Source: an uncultured Collinsella sp. (GTDB taxonomy: Bacteria; Actinomycetota; Coriobacteriia; Coriobacteriales; Coriobacteriaceae). From it: a stretch of DNA of 14,930 nucleotides. Shown here piece after piece: positions 8,822 to 14,930 of this stretch. The notes beneath the pieces were generated by a model. The model did not search any database and was not told where the DNA came from. It saw only the letters and a program-made list of their open reading frames with translations. Where the stretch lies: contig CAAENY010000026.1 of the NCBI GenBank assembly GCA_900757465.1, forward strand, positions 1 through 14,930, read 5' to 3'. Every line of letters starts with the position of its first letter. Positions within the stretch are counted from its first letter, which is position 1. The translations under genes were made by a program, and so were the position numbers.

Positions 8822-8955
8822 GGAGCCCCGGGGAGGGCAAATATATAAGGTCGCCTGCTCGGACAGTCCTGACTCGCACGGAGAGCACATTAAGTGCTCT
8901 CCGGCTCGTGCGGAACTCGCGATCGACCTTATATATTTGCCCTCCCCGGGGCTCC
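8822..8955. repeat. 134-bp palindromic element with perfect 32-bp terminal inverted repeats
   Basis: Bases 8822-8853 and 8924-8955 are exact reverse complements over 32 bases, including the cores GGGGAGGG and CAAATATATAAGG. Between them lies a second hairpin: GGAGAGCAC (8880-8888) with GTGCTCTCC (8894-8902), backed by CGCACG/CGTGCG. As RNA it would form one long, layered stem. There is no T tract, so it is not a normal terminator. It begins 18 bases after the UPF0210 stop. Perfect identity of the arms implies recent insertion or strong constraint. It is probably a REP- or MITE-like repeat, though a structured RNA is possible. Confidence 0.8.
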
Positions 8956-9107
8956 CGCACAACGGGACCTCAGTTGGGTTCTATCCCGGTTGCAGTCGCT
9001 TCGCTCCTGCACCACTTGGCTGGTGCGGTGGTTTGGCGTTGGAACGGTTCTTTCTGATATATGCTGGTTGCGGCTCTTCTTTTGGGAGGAGTCGCTTTTT
9101 TGTTGCT
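8956..9107 (+). other. structured leader region before the methyltransferase gene
   Basis: No gene is seen here. Two further hairpins follow the 134-bp element: CAACGGGA (8960-8967) with TCCCGGTTG (8984-8992, one bulged base), and GCACCA (9009-9014) with TGGTGC (9021-9026). A weak promoter-like pair, TTGGCG near 9034 and TGATAT/TATATG near 9056, precedes the gene but has poor spacing or sequence. It could be a regulatory leader or simply an extension of the repeat. Confidence 0.35.
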
Positions 9108-9113
9108 AGGAGG
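9108..9113 (+). promoter_or_regulatory. strong ribosome binding site selecting a GTG start
   Basis: A perfect AGGAGG lies seven bases before GTG at 9121. The longer in-frame ATG at 9061 has no ribosome site and would add a spurious hydrophobic segment made from this leader. Confidence 0.75.
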
Positions 9114-9120
9114 TTGGCCC

Positions 9121-10008
9121 GTGGTTGATGGGGATGCTCGCTCTGAGCTTCTTTCTGCGGATTGGAATGGCGAATGGATGCGCCTGCAGGCTGCTCGGCG
9201 GCGGGCTGATGATTCTTTTGAGTGGGATAAGCGGGCTCGGCATTTTCGGCCGCTTGAGACTGCTCCGTATGCCCGGGACTTTATTAAGCTGTTGGCGTTA
9301 AAGCCTGGTGAATCCGTGCTGGATATGGGATGTGGAGCTGGGTCGATTGCTATTCCGCTTGCTCAGGCTGGACATCCTGTAATTGCAGCCGACTTCTCCC
9401 CCGCTATGTTGGGCACCCTTGATGCCGGCATTGAGTATTACGGGCTCGAGGATCTTATTACGCCACTTGAGCTTGCTTGGGATGATGATTGGGATTTGGT
9501 TGGACCGGTCGCAAAAGCGGTGGATGTTGCTTTTGCCAGTCGGTCGGTTACGACGACCAATCTAAAAGGTGCGCTTGCCAAGCTTGATCGTACGGCTCGT
9601 CGGCGTTGTGCTGTCACGATGGTCGCTAACTCCAGCCCGCGCTATGATCTGCACTTGATGAACGCTATCGGCGCCTCGGTTACCTGCAGTAATGGCTTTG
9701 TGTACGCCTTCAACATCCTCATTCAGATGGGTGCGTTGCCGCAGGTTACATACTTTGAATCGCCTCGTCGCGATACCTTCAATAGCCTTGAGGCGGGTGT
9801 GGCGGATTTTTCCCGTATGCTCGAGCATGGCAACGAAGATAAGGTCGACCGCCTGCGCGACTACATCGCCCAACACATGATTGAGAACCCCCATGCCGGT
9901 GAGCCGGGCTCCAAGGGCGTGCCGCAGGGGCGCTATATGCTCGATCATGTCCGCAAGGTCCGTTGGGCGTTTATTGCATGGGAGCCGGTCTCTGCGCCCA
10001 GCTCATAG
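9121..10008 (+). CDS. class I SAM-dependent methyltransferase
   Basis: This is a soluble 295-aa enzyme predicted to transfer a methyl group from SAM to an unknown substrate. Motif I is clear at residues 66-74 (VLDMGCGAG), followed by the acidic strand end of motif II (VIAADFS) and a helical C-terminal half. The RPLETAPYARDF segment just before motif I resembles substrate-side lids of small-molecule methyltransferases of the UbiE-like type, but the substrate cannot be named. The GTG start is chosen for its AGGAGG. The first ~500 bases use many T-ending codons (GCT, CTT, GAT), unlike the C-ending codons of metH, which suggests different ancestry or weak expression. The next gene follows after 158 bases. 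Confidence 0.85.
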   Translation: MVDGDARSELLSADWNGEWMRLQAARRRADDSFEWDKRARHFRPLETAPYARDFIKLLALKPGESVLDMGCGAGSIAIPLAQAGHPVIAADFSPAMLGTLDAGIEYYGLEDLITPLELAWDDDWDLVGPVAKAVDVAFASRSVTTTNLKGALAKLDRTARRRCAVTMVANSSPRYDLHLMNAIGASVTCSNGFVYAFNILIQMGALPQVTYFESPRRDTFNSLEAGVADFSRMLEHGNEDKVDRLRDYIAQHMIENPHAGEPGSKGVPQGRYMLDHVRKVRWAFIAWEPVSAPSS

Positions 10009-10125
10009 CCTGTTCGCAGCCCGCACCGCCCACTCACTCGGCATCCGCATTCTTTTTGAACTGGGCAAACGCGCTCCACACCGCGCCGTTCCTGCGCTAT
10101 CGTGGGACAGCTCACGTAGATTAAG

Positions 10126-10146
10126 GCCCCATCGTGGGGCGCCCCA
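10126..10146 (+). promoter_or_regulatory. alternative hairpins in the yhbY leader
   Basis: GCCCCA-TCG-TGGGGC (10126-10140) forms one hairpin. The same TGGGGC also pairs with the following GCCCCA (10135-10146 is a self-palindrome). The two foldings are mutually exclusive and lie 20 bases before the start codon, so a switch is conceivable but unproven. Confidence 0.3.
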
Positions 10147-10166
10147 TACATAGAAAGCGAGAACCC

Positions 10167-10466
10167 ATGGCACTGACAGGAGCCCAGGTCAAGCAGCTTC
10201 GCAGCATGGCCCATCACCTCAACCCCGCCATCATCATCGGCAAGTCCGATGTCAACGAGGGCACCGTCGAGCAGACGGTCGCCTACCTGGAGAAGCACGA
10301 GCTCGTTAAGTGCTCCGTGCTGGACGGCTCCAGTCTTTCCGCCCGCGAGGCCGCCGAAGAGCTCGCTGAGCGCTGCCACGCCGAGGTCGTCCAGGTCATC
10401 GGCCGCAAGTTCTCGCTGTATCGCGAGTCCTCGCGCAAGGACATCGAGAAGATCAAGCTCGTCTAA
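10167..10466 (+). CDS. yhbY: YhbY-type CRM-domain RNA-binding protein
   Basis: The 99-residue protein matches the single-domain CRM family (E. coli YhbY about 97), which associates with pre-50S ribosomal particles. Hallmarks are LTGAQVKQLRSMAHHLNPAIIIGKSDVNEG, containing the RNA-binding GxxG-type loop (IGKSD), and the C-terminal VIGRKFSLYRES strand. The start MALTGAQ is preceded only by a weak purine-rich site (AAGCGAG). An upstream ATG would place the leader hairpin inside the gene. The gene is probably monocistronic, bounded by a terminator downstream. Confidence 0.93.
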   Translation: MALTGAQVKQLRSMAHHLNPAIIIGKSDVNEGTVEQTVAYLEKHELVKCSVLDGSSLSAREAAEELAERCHAEVVQVIGRKFSLYRESSRKDIEKIKLV

Positions 10467-10504
10467 GAGCCAATGATCCGGCGAGCCAACACATAGCAAG
10501 CCTG

Positions 10505-10537
10505 CGGGCGTCCGGGTACTTCGGGCGCCCGTTTTTT
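10505..10537 (+). terminator. intrinsic terminator of yhbY, overlapping the convergent gene's stop codon
   Basis: A stem CGGGCG-TCCG pairs with CGGG-CGCCCG around a seven-base loop and is followed by six T residues (10532-10537). The last two T bases form part of the TAA stop of the convergent minus-strand regulator, so transcripts of that gene run into the hairpin region. Confidence 0.85.
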
Positions 10538-13535
10538 ATCGCTCGACCAGCACGCGGTTGAGCCGCCCCTCCACCAAACGCTCGTATAGACGCCGCGTCT
10601 CGGGCTCGGGCACGCCATTGACCTGCTCCCTCAGATGGTGCATATGCCCGCTGTACAGCTCGATGATATCGCGCCGCCGCCCCGCCGCACTGTAGACGCG
10701 CATGGCGCAGCGCACCATATCCTCACGCGCCGTTTCCTGCCGAAGCCCTGACTCCGCCAGCCAAATCGCCGACTGCAGATCGTTTTCTTCTAGAGCGGCA
10801 TTTGCTCCCTTAATCATGCAATCGATGTACTTTGACTGCATAATGCGTCGCATACGCAAAAAGTAGGTGGGATTACAGCCATTGGGAACATACAACGGTC
10901 CGGCATAAAGCTGCTCAATCTTAAGACACAGCTCAACTAAATGGGGCCCGCGCGCACCCGTGCGATTTCCCAAAACCTCGCGGCTTATCTGGTCAAACAG
11001 CCGTACATCGGTCTTAACGTAGTCGCCGTTGAGTCCGATGCATTCATTTTGGATGAGCACACACGACTTGCCGTCTGGCGTCGGCCCCAAGGCCGACCGC
11101 AAGCGCGATATCGTCGAGTACAGGTTGTTGCGGGCGCTATTGAACTCGGCATGGGGCCACAGCTCCATGGCCAGCGTCTCACGATCGACGAGCGCATCCA
11201 TGCCCAGCGCAAGCCGCTCGGCAAGCGTCGCCGCCTTCTTGCGGCGCCACATTTTGTCCGTGATGGGAAACCCGTCGCGCTCGGCGCGAAACGCACCAAA
11301 CATGCGAATCTCGATATGGTCGATGGTATCAACGGCTTCAACCTCGCCGGCCTGGAATAGGCGCTCGCCCTCCCCTTCTAAATCGTCGCGCAGCGAGTAC
11401 CGCGACAGTTCGCGCACGGGAAGCTTCTTGCGTATCCTGCCCGCCGGCTCGCCCAGACAATGCATGGCAAGGCGCGCAAAGAGCCGATACGATGGCTCTA
11501 GAATCCCCGCACGATTCATGGACATCCAGGCCGCAAGGTCGCTGTCTCGGCCCGCACAGGCCAAATGCAGCGCCACCATCCAGGCTTCTGCGCCACCAAC
11601 CTGCGTCTGGCTTATATCGAGTAACTCCGCTTCCTCGCGCACCGAAACCATCGAGGTGTTACGTAGATATGCCGCGCGCTCCAGCAGCAATGCGTTATCG
11701 CGCATATACGCAATCGACTCCTCGGCAAGTTTGAGCACTTGGACCGCACGGAACTTTGCATTAACCGGCCGTCCCTCTGCCAGCGACTGCCAGCCTTCTA
11801 GCAACAGCCCAAACAGCTGAATCTGGTTGTCACGCATGCGGACGGCAAAACGATCGAGCTCGTTGAACGCCGCATCGTCGGTTACCGGCAAGCCGGAAAG
11901 GAGCCGCCGTGCCGCCAACACCATGCGCACCCAGATAGCCATCGCCTTAAGCCCGCGTACGTCGAGCGCCTCCCGCACCACCGTCATCTCGTCGTCGCGC
12001 TCGTCGGTTCCCGCAAACGACCCGTCAAAGAGCTCCACCAGCATGCTATCGGCCCGTAGAACAATCCCCGCGATGTCGAGCTCGCAGTCGTAGGCCTTGC
12101 TCGTTTTGAGCTGCTGTAGAACGCCGCCGTCATCTCCCCGCTCGGTCAGGCATCGCTTGATCTCGATATGCGCAGACAACATATCGAGTGCGGTATGGGA
12201 TGTCTCGATTTCTGGCACGGCCAGGTTCGTAGGAAGCCCAAGCCCGTTGTCCCCATAGCAAACAGCCGTCAGCGTCTGGGCCACCCTCCATGAAACAGGG
12301 TCTATTTCGCAGGCCGCCCGTTCGCCCCCGCGCTCGATAACCGATGCCATATAGCGAGCGAGCTTTGTATTGGACACGCTGACCGCTGCCAGATATACGC
12401 CAAGCGCCTCGGCAGGCGTTGGCTCTGGAGCCGGATCGTCGACATCGATCGTGCCCAGCGCTGCTCGGCAGATATCGGCCCCGTGCCCCGTCAGAGCAAG
12501 ATCGACCCCATACTGCCCAGCAAGTTCAAGGACCGCTTCACGGTCCAAAAAGGCGTCCGCCAGGCCCATCGCTGCATCGCATCGGCCCGCCTTAAGCAAA
12601 ATCCGGGCCGCCCTCGGAACAAGTTCGGGGCGAACCTCGGCCACCAACTTACGCAAACGCAAGCGTCCGTTACCCTCCGTACCCAGACACGTAAAACTCC
12701 GCTCGGCAGGGTCCAAGCCAAAGATCGGGTAGTCGCGTACAAAGTAGGACAGGTCGACCATCGACAGCCTCACCCCGCAAGCCTCGAGTTCTGAGATATT
12801 GCCCTCGCCCATCAAAACCATGAGACATGCCACGCAAAACAGCGCATTATTGTCGAGCGAAGCCAGATCGACAAGTGCCGCGCCATATACGTTGACAATC
12901 TCGTTTTCGAGCAGACCGGCTACGTCGCCTTGGCCATACGGACCCGTCTGCAATGCCGAAACGAGCTCGGGCACGCCCTGCGTGAGCTGATAAAAGTCGA
13001 GCGATGTGCTGATCGAAAACGCCGATGCCCACGCCGAATACTCATAGGCATGCACCTTGAGCATCTGCGCATTGATCTTAACCGAATCGCCCAGCCCATG
13101 AATCAGCTGACGATTTGAAGGACGGCAGGAGATAAAGACCCCTACCCCCATAGCGCGCAGGCCGCGAATCCTGTCGATGAGGTCTTCGGTATCGTGCTGA
13201 TCGAGGTTTGGCACATTATCAATCGCGATAAGGGAGTGCGGTTTGTCTTTGAGTTCTTCGGTAACCACCTCGAGCTGCATAAACACCTCGCGCCCGGTGG
13301 CGCGATCGGCCTCGATAATCCGCACGGGGCCTCGCGTCGGGTCGCATTTAACCTCATGGGTGTACTGCAGCAGCACCGAGGTCTTCCCAAACCCGTCGGG
13401 CGCATAAAGAACCACGATGCCGGCCTTTCGGCCCTTGGCTATAAGCTCATTCATCAAGCGTTCGCGTCGCACCATATAGCCTCCGCCCAGCGGCATCAGC
13501 TCGAGGTCGTCTATACCGCTCAAATCGTTTACCAT
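10536..13535 (-). CDS. P-loop NTPase / winged-helix / BTAD transcriptional regulator
   Basis: This 999-aa cytoplasmic regulator has a MalT/STAND-like N-terminus. The Walker A is APDGFGKTS (45-53) and the Walker B is SLIAIDN with D106. A long helical middle without clear TPR periodicity (about 250-735) follows. Near residue 742 an OmpR-like winged helix begins (IEIRMFGAF, then KAATLAERLAL, MELWPHAEFNSARNNLYSTISRLRSALG). A C-terminal helical BTAD module (about 850-999) ends the protein, as in SARP/AfsR proteins. The order is inverted relative to AfsR, where the SARP part is N-terminal, and resembles MalT with its LuxR HTH replaced by SARP-BTAD. GAGGAG five bases before the ATG sets the start. 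Ligand and targets are unknown; it is an orphan gene and may control itself or nagB. Confidence 0.88.
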   Translation of the reverse strand: MVNDLSGIDDLELMPLGGGYMVRRERLMNELIAKGRKAGIVVLYAPDGFGKTSVLLQYTHEVKCDPTRGPVRIIEADRATGREVFMQLEVVTEELKDKPHSLIAIDNVPNLDQHDTEDLIDRIRGLRAMGVGVFISCRPSNRQLIHGLGDSVKINAQMLKVHAYEYSAWASAFSISTSLDFYQLTQGVPELVSALQTGPYGQGDVAGLLENEIVNVYGAALVDLASLDNNALFCVACLMVLMGEGNISELEACGVRLSMVDLSYFVRDYPIFGLDPAERSFTCLGTEGNGRLRLRKLVAEVRPELVPRAARILLKAGRCDAAMGLADAFLDREAVLELAGQYGVDLALTGHGADICRAALGTIDVDDPAPEPTPAEALGVYLAAVSVSNTKLARYMASVIERGGERAACEIDPVSWRVAQTLTAVCYGDNGLGLPTNLAVPEIETSHTALDMLSAHIEIKRCLTERGDDGGVLQQLKTSKAYDCELDIAGIVLRADSMLVELFDGSFAGTDERDDEMTVVREALDVRGLKAMAIWVRMVLAARRLLSGLPVTDDAAFNELDRFAVRMRDNQIQLFGLLLEGWQSLAEGRPVNAKFRAVQVLKLAEESIAYMRDNALLLERAAYLRNTSMVSVREEAELLDISQTQVGGAEAWMVALHLACAGRDSDLAAWMSMNRAGILEPSYRLFARLAMHCLGEPAGRIRKKLPVRELSRYSLRDDLEGEGERLFQAGEVEAVDTIDHIEIRMFGAFRAERDGFPITDKMWRRKKAATLAERLALGMDALVDRETLAMELWPHAEFNSARNNLYSTISRLRSALGPTPDGKSCVLIQNECIGLNGDYVKTDVRLFDQISREVLGNRTGARGPHLVELCLKIEQLYAGPLYVPNGCNPTYFLRMRRIMQSKYIDCMIKGANAALEENDLQSAIWLAESGLRQETAREDMVRCAMRVYSAAGRRRDIIELYSGHMHHLREQVNGVPEPETRRLYERLVEGRLNRVLVER

Positions 13536-13639
13536 GCCCGCTCCTCAACTCGACCGTATGGACACTGTAGCCGCAAGACCATACAAGCCGCGCTATGAAT
13601 AGAGCGACCTTGTGTTTTAGGTTGTCTTTTGGTACGCAA

Positions 13640-13653
13640 GCGGCAAGTTTTTG
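13640..13653 (+). repeat. 14-base direct repeat, copy 1
   Basis: GCGGCAAGTTTTTG is repeated exactly at 13886-13899, 246 bases away. The two copies bracket most of the AT-rich spacer upstream of the regulator. Confidence 0.6.
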
Positions 13654-13664
13654 TACAGCGAGGG

Positions 13665-13694
13665 CCGATTGTTATTAATCCCCCGACTAATCGG
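13665..13694. promoter_or_regulatory. clustered CCGAYT half-sites, possible operator
   Basis: CCGATT (13665-13670), CCGACT (13683-13688) and the inverted AATCGG (13689-13694) occur within 30 bases, about 130 bases upstream of the regulator start. The last two form a 12-bp imperfect dyad. This could be a binding site for the regulator itself or for another factor. Confidence 0.3.
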
Positions 13695-13885
13695 TCTTTA
13701 AGCAGGTAAATGAGCTTGTCAGCTTGTCCCATCTAAGCGGCAGTGTAACGCAAATGAACAAGGTTCAGCCATGTCATTCAACTCGCCTAGCACCCGCTAC
13801 CGTCTACGACCTTCTAGTGGCATTTTTGCATAGAATCTGGTATGGAATGAATCAAGCTGTTGGACATCCGGCATTCGTCAAGCTT

Positions 13886-13899
13886 GCGGCAAGTTTTTG
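13886..13899 (+). repeat. 14-base direct repeat, copy 2
   Basis: This is identical to 13640-13653. It is followed within six bases by GTGGGCAAAAA, the same word that begins both ends of the 246-464 element. Confidence 0.6.
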
Positions 13900-13923
13900 G
13901 TCAAGTGGGCAAAAAGGGATAGC

Positions 13924-13951
13924 AAAAAGGCCCCCGCAAAGCGGAGGCCTT
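13924..13951 (-). terminator. intrinsic terminator of nagB
   Basis: AAGGCC-C-CCGC pairs with GCGG-A-GGCCTT (one C/A mismatch) around an AAA loop. The minus-strand transcript then runs into five T residues. It lies 33 bases past the nagB stop. Confidence 0.85.
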
Positions 13952-13983
13952 AGGCAAGGCTATGTCGAGCTGCAGGATTCGCG

Positions 13984-14712
13984 CTACTCGCAGAGCGAAA
14001 GGGCGGCCTCGTCGGCAACGACAACGCAGTTGGTGTGCAGCTGCAGGATCGAAGCCGGGCACTCGGGCGTAACCGGACCATAGCACATGTCATGCACGGC
14101 CTGGGCCTTGGCCTCGCCGTTGGCGACGACCAGGATCATGCGGGCATACATGATGGTCTGGGTACCCATGGTGTAGGCCTGACGGGGAACATCGTCGATG
14201 CTGTCGAACAGGCGGCTGTTGGCCTGAATGGTGCTCTCGGTGAGGTCGACGCAGTGCGTACCCTTGGAGAAGTGGTCATCGGGCTCGTTGAAGCCGATGT
14301 GGCCGTTGTTGCCAATGCCGAGCAGCTGCAGATCCGGGTAACCGGCGTCGGCGACGATCTTGTCGTACTCAGAGCAGGCAGCGGCGGCATCGGGGTTGGA
14401 ACCGTCGGGCACATGCGTGTTGTTCAGGTCGATGTTGATGTGATCGAAGAAGTTCTCACGCATGAAGTAGTGATAGCTCTGGGGATCGTCGTGCGAAAGG
14501 CCGCGATACTCGTCCAGGTTGTAGGTGCTGACCTCGGCAAAGTCGACGTCGCCCTTCTTGTACCAAGCAGCGAGCTGCTTGTAGGCACCGATCGGGGTGG
14601 AGCCGGTGGCAAGGCCCAGCACGCAATCGGGCTTGAGGATAACCTGCGCCGAGATAATATTGGCGGCCTTGCGGCTCATATCCTCGTAGTCTTTAGCTTT
14701 AATGATCTTCAT
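13984..14712 (-). CDS. nagB: glucosamine-6-phosphate deaminase
   Basis: It converts glucosamine-6-phosphate to fructose-6-phosphate and ammonia, feeding amino sugars into glycolysis. The 242 residues fit the short NagB class. Motifs are GLATGSTPIGAY (33-44, phosphate loop), NLDEYRGL with catalytic D67, and GIGNNGHIGFNEP (132-144) with H138 and E143. At the position of E. coli D141 there is N136, a substitution I believe is common in Gram-positive NagB, so I do not read it as loss of activity. The start MKIIKAKDY follows AGGA at a seven-base gap. The frame is open for 30 more codons upstream but without a ribosome site. It has its own terminator and is probably monocistronic. Confidence 0.96.
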   Translation of the reverse strand: MKIIKAKDYEDMSRKAANIISAQVILKPDCVLGLATGSTPIGAYKQLAAWYKKGDVDFAEVSTYNLDEYRGLSHDDPQSYHYFMRENFFDHINIDLNNTHVPDGSNPDAAAACSEYDKIVADAGYPDLQLLGIGNNGHIGFNEPDDHFSKGTHCVDLTESTIQANSRLFDSIDDVPRQAYTMGTQTIMYARMILVVANGEAKAQAVHDMCYGPVTPECPASILQLHTNCVVVADEAALSLCE

Positions 14713-14930
14713 TACGCGTCCTTTCTCGTACAAGAGAGGCAAGGTCCCCTTACAAGCACTTGCCCGCGGCCCGCGTCGGCCGCAACCAACGTGTGCGGCC
14801 ACCAGGGCGAGGTCGCGTAATGTATGTGTCTCGTGTCTAGCCGCGTCGAGGCCCCTGCCCGTCCACGGTGACCCAAAGCCTTTTTGCTTCGGACAAATCC
14901 CATCTTGCCACGGAGGGCGCCCTCTTTCAA
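14713..14930. other. upstream region of nagB to the window edge, no gene seen
   Basis: These 218 bases would hold the nagB promoter and leader. I see no convincing -35/-10 pair, riboswitch or hairpin. A 72-codon minus-strand frame runs in from the edge and meets the nagB ATG, but its residues are low-complexity and not protein-like. Confidence 0.5.

Larger units (their letters stand above)
13536..13983. other. 448-bp spacer between the regulator and nagB, no gene seen
   Basis: The spacer is AT-richer than the coding DNA. It holds a 14-base direct repeat (GCGGCAAGTTTTTG at 13640-13653 and 13886-13899) and a cluster of CCGAYT half-sites at 13665-13694. A stretch at 13905-13926 differs from the left end of the 246-464 element only by an inserted GGG. 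The nagB terminator lies at its right end. Short open frames here are not supported by ribosome sites. Confidence 0.6.

Noticed and set aside
4134..8960. A 1608-codon open frame on the minus strand opposite metH and the UPF0210 gene
   Set aside because: It is the antisense shadow of GC-rich, C/G-ending codons. Its composition (Ala, Gly, Val, His, Asp runs) is not protein-like, it crosses two structured spacers, and the opposite strand encodes recognised enzymes.
9061..9120. An N-terminal signal or membrane segment (MLVAALLLGGVAFLLLGG) on the methyltransferase
   Set aside because: It arises only if the ATG at 9061 is used. The perfect AGGAGG points to GTG at 9121, and the segment is T-rich leader DNA.
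13529..13732. A 67-aa minus-strand frame (MGQADKLIYLL...) upstream of the regulator
   Set aside because: It overlaps the regulator start, runs through repeats, has no clear ribosome site, and turns basic and low-complexity in its second half.
14035..14820. A 261-codon plus-strand frame opposite nagB
   Set aside because: It is the antisense shadow of a well-supported NagB gene.

Overview
The window is a GC-rich, gene-dense stretch that most resembles a Collinsella-type member of the Coriobacteriia (Actinomycetota). That placement is inference. It rests on the gene content (type III glutamine synthetase, stand-alone methionine synthase reactivation protein, UPF0210 protein, a large P-loop/BTAD regulator), the codon bias and the abundance of palindromic intergenic repeats. 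No rRNA gene or complete tRNA gene is present to fix the taxonomy.

Layout. Bases 1-588 hold no convincing large gene. They contain tRNA-like debris (two identical 21-base T-arm-like segments and a CCA-ending stretch followed by a strong terminator) and a ~220 bp element with 34-bp terminal inverted repeats enclosing a tiny ORF. A minus-strand gene for type III glutamine synthetase (glnN) follows at 589-2676. The 426 bp between glnN and the divergent metF carries a 21-bp dyad and an 84-bp palindrome. A tight plus-strand operon then covers 3103-7331: metF, a stand-alone B12-methionine-synthase reactivation protein, and metH without its usual C-terminal activation domain. Together these produce 5-methyl-THF, use it to methylate homocysteine, and rescue the oxidised cobalamin enzyme. 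A UPF0210 protein (7440-8804) follows behind a hairpin that overlaps its probable promoter.

Next comes a 134-bp element bounded by a perfect 32-bp inverted repeat (8822-8955), then a class I SAM-dependent methyltransferase (9121-10008, GTG start, noticeably more T-rich codons) and a YhbY-type RNA-binding protein (10167-10466). Convergent with yhbY is a 999-aa regulator (10536-13535, minus strand) with an N-terminal MalT/STAND-like P-loop NTPase and a C-terminal winged helix plus BTAD module. After a 448-bp spacer with further repeats lies nagB on the minus strand (13984-14712), with its own terminator. The last 218 bases are its upstream region.

Functional view: central nitrogen and one-carbon/methionine metabolism plus amino-sugar catabolism, with one orphan signal-sensing regulator. 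The genes themselves are mostly recognisable families. The most unusual content is in the spacers: several distinct long palindromes and inverted-repeat elements that look like separate non-autonomous repeat families.
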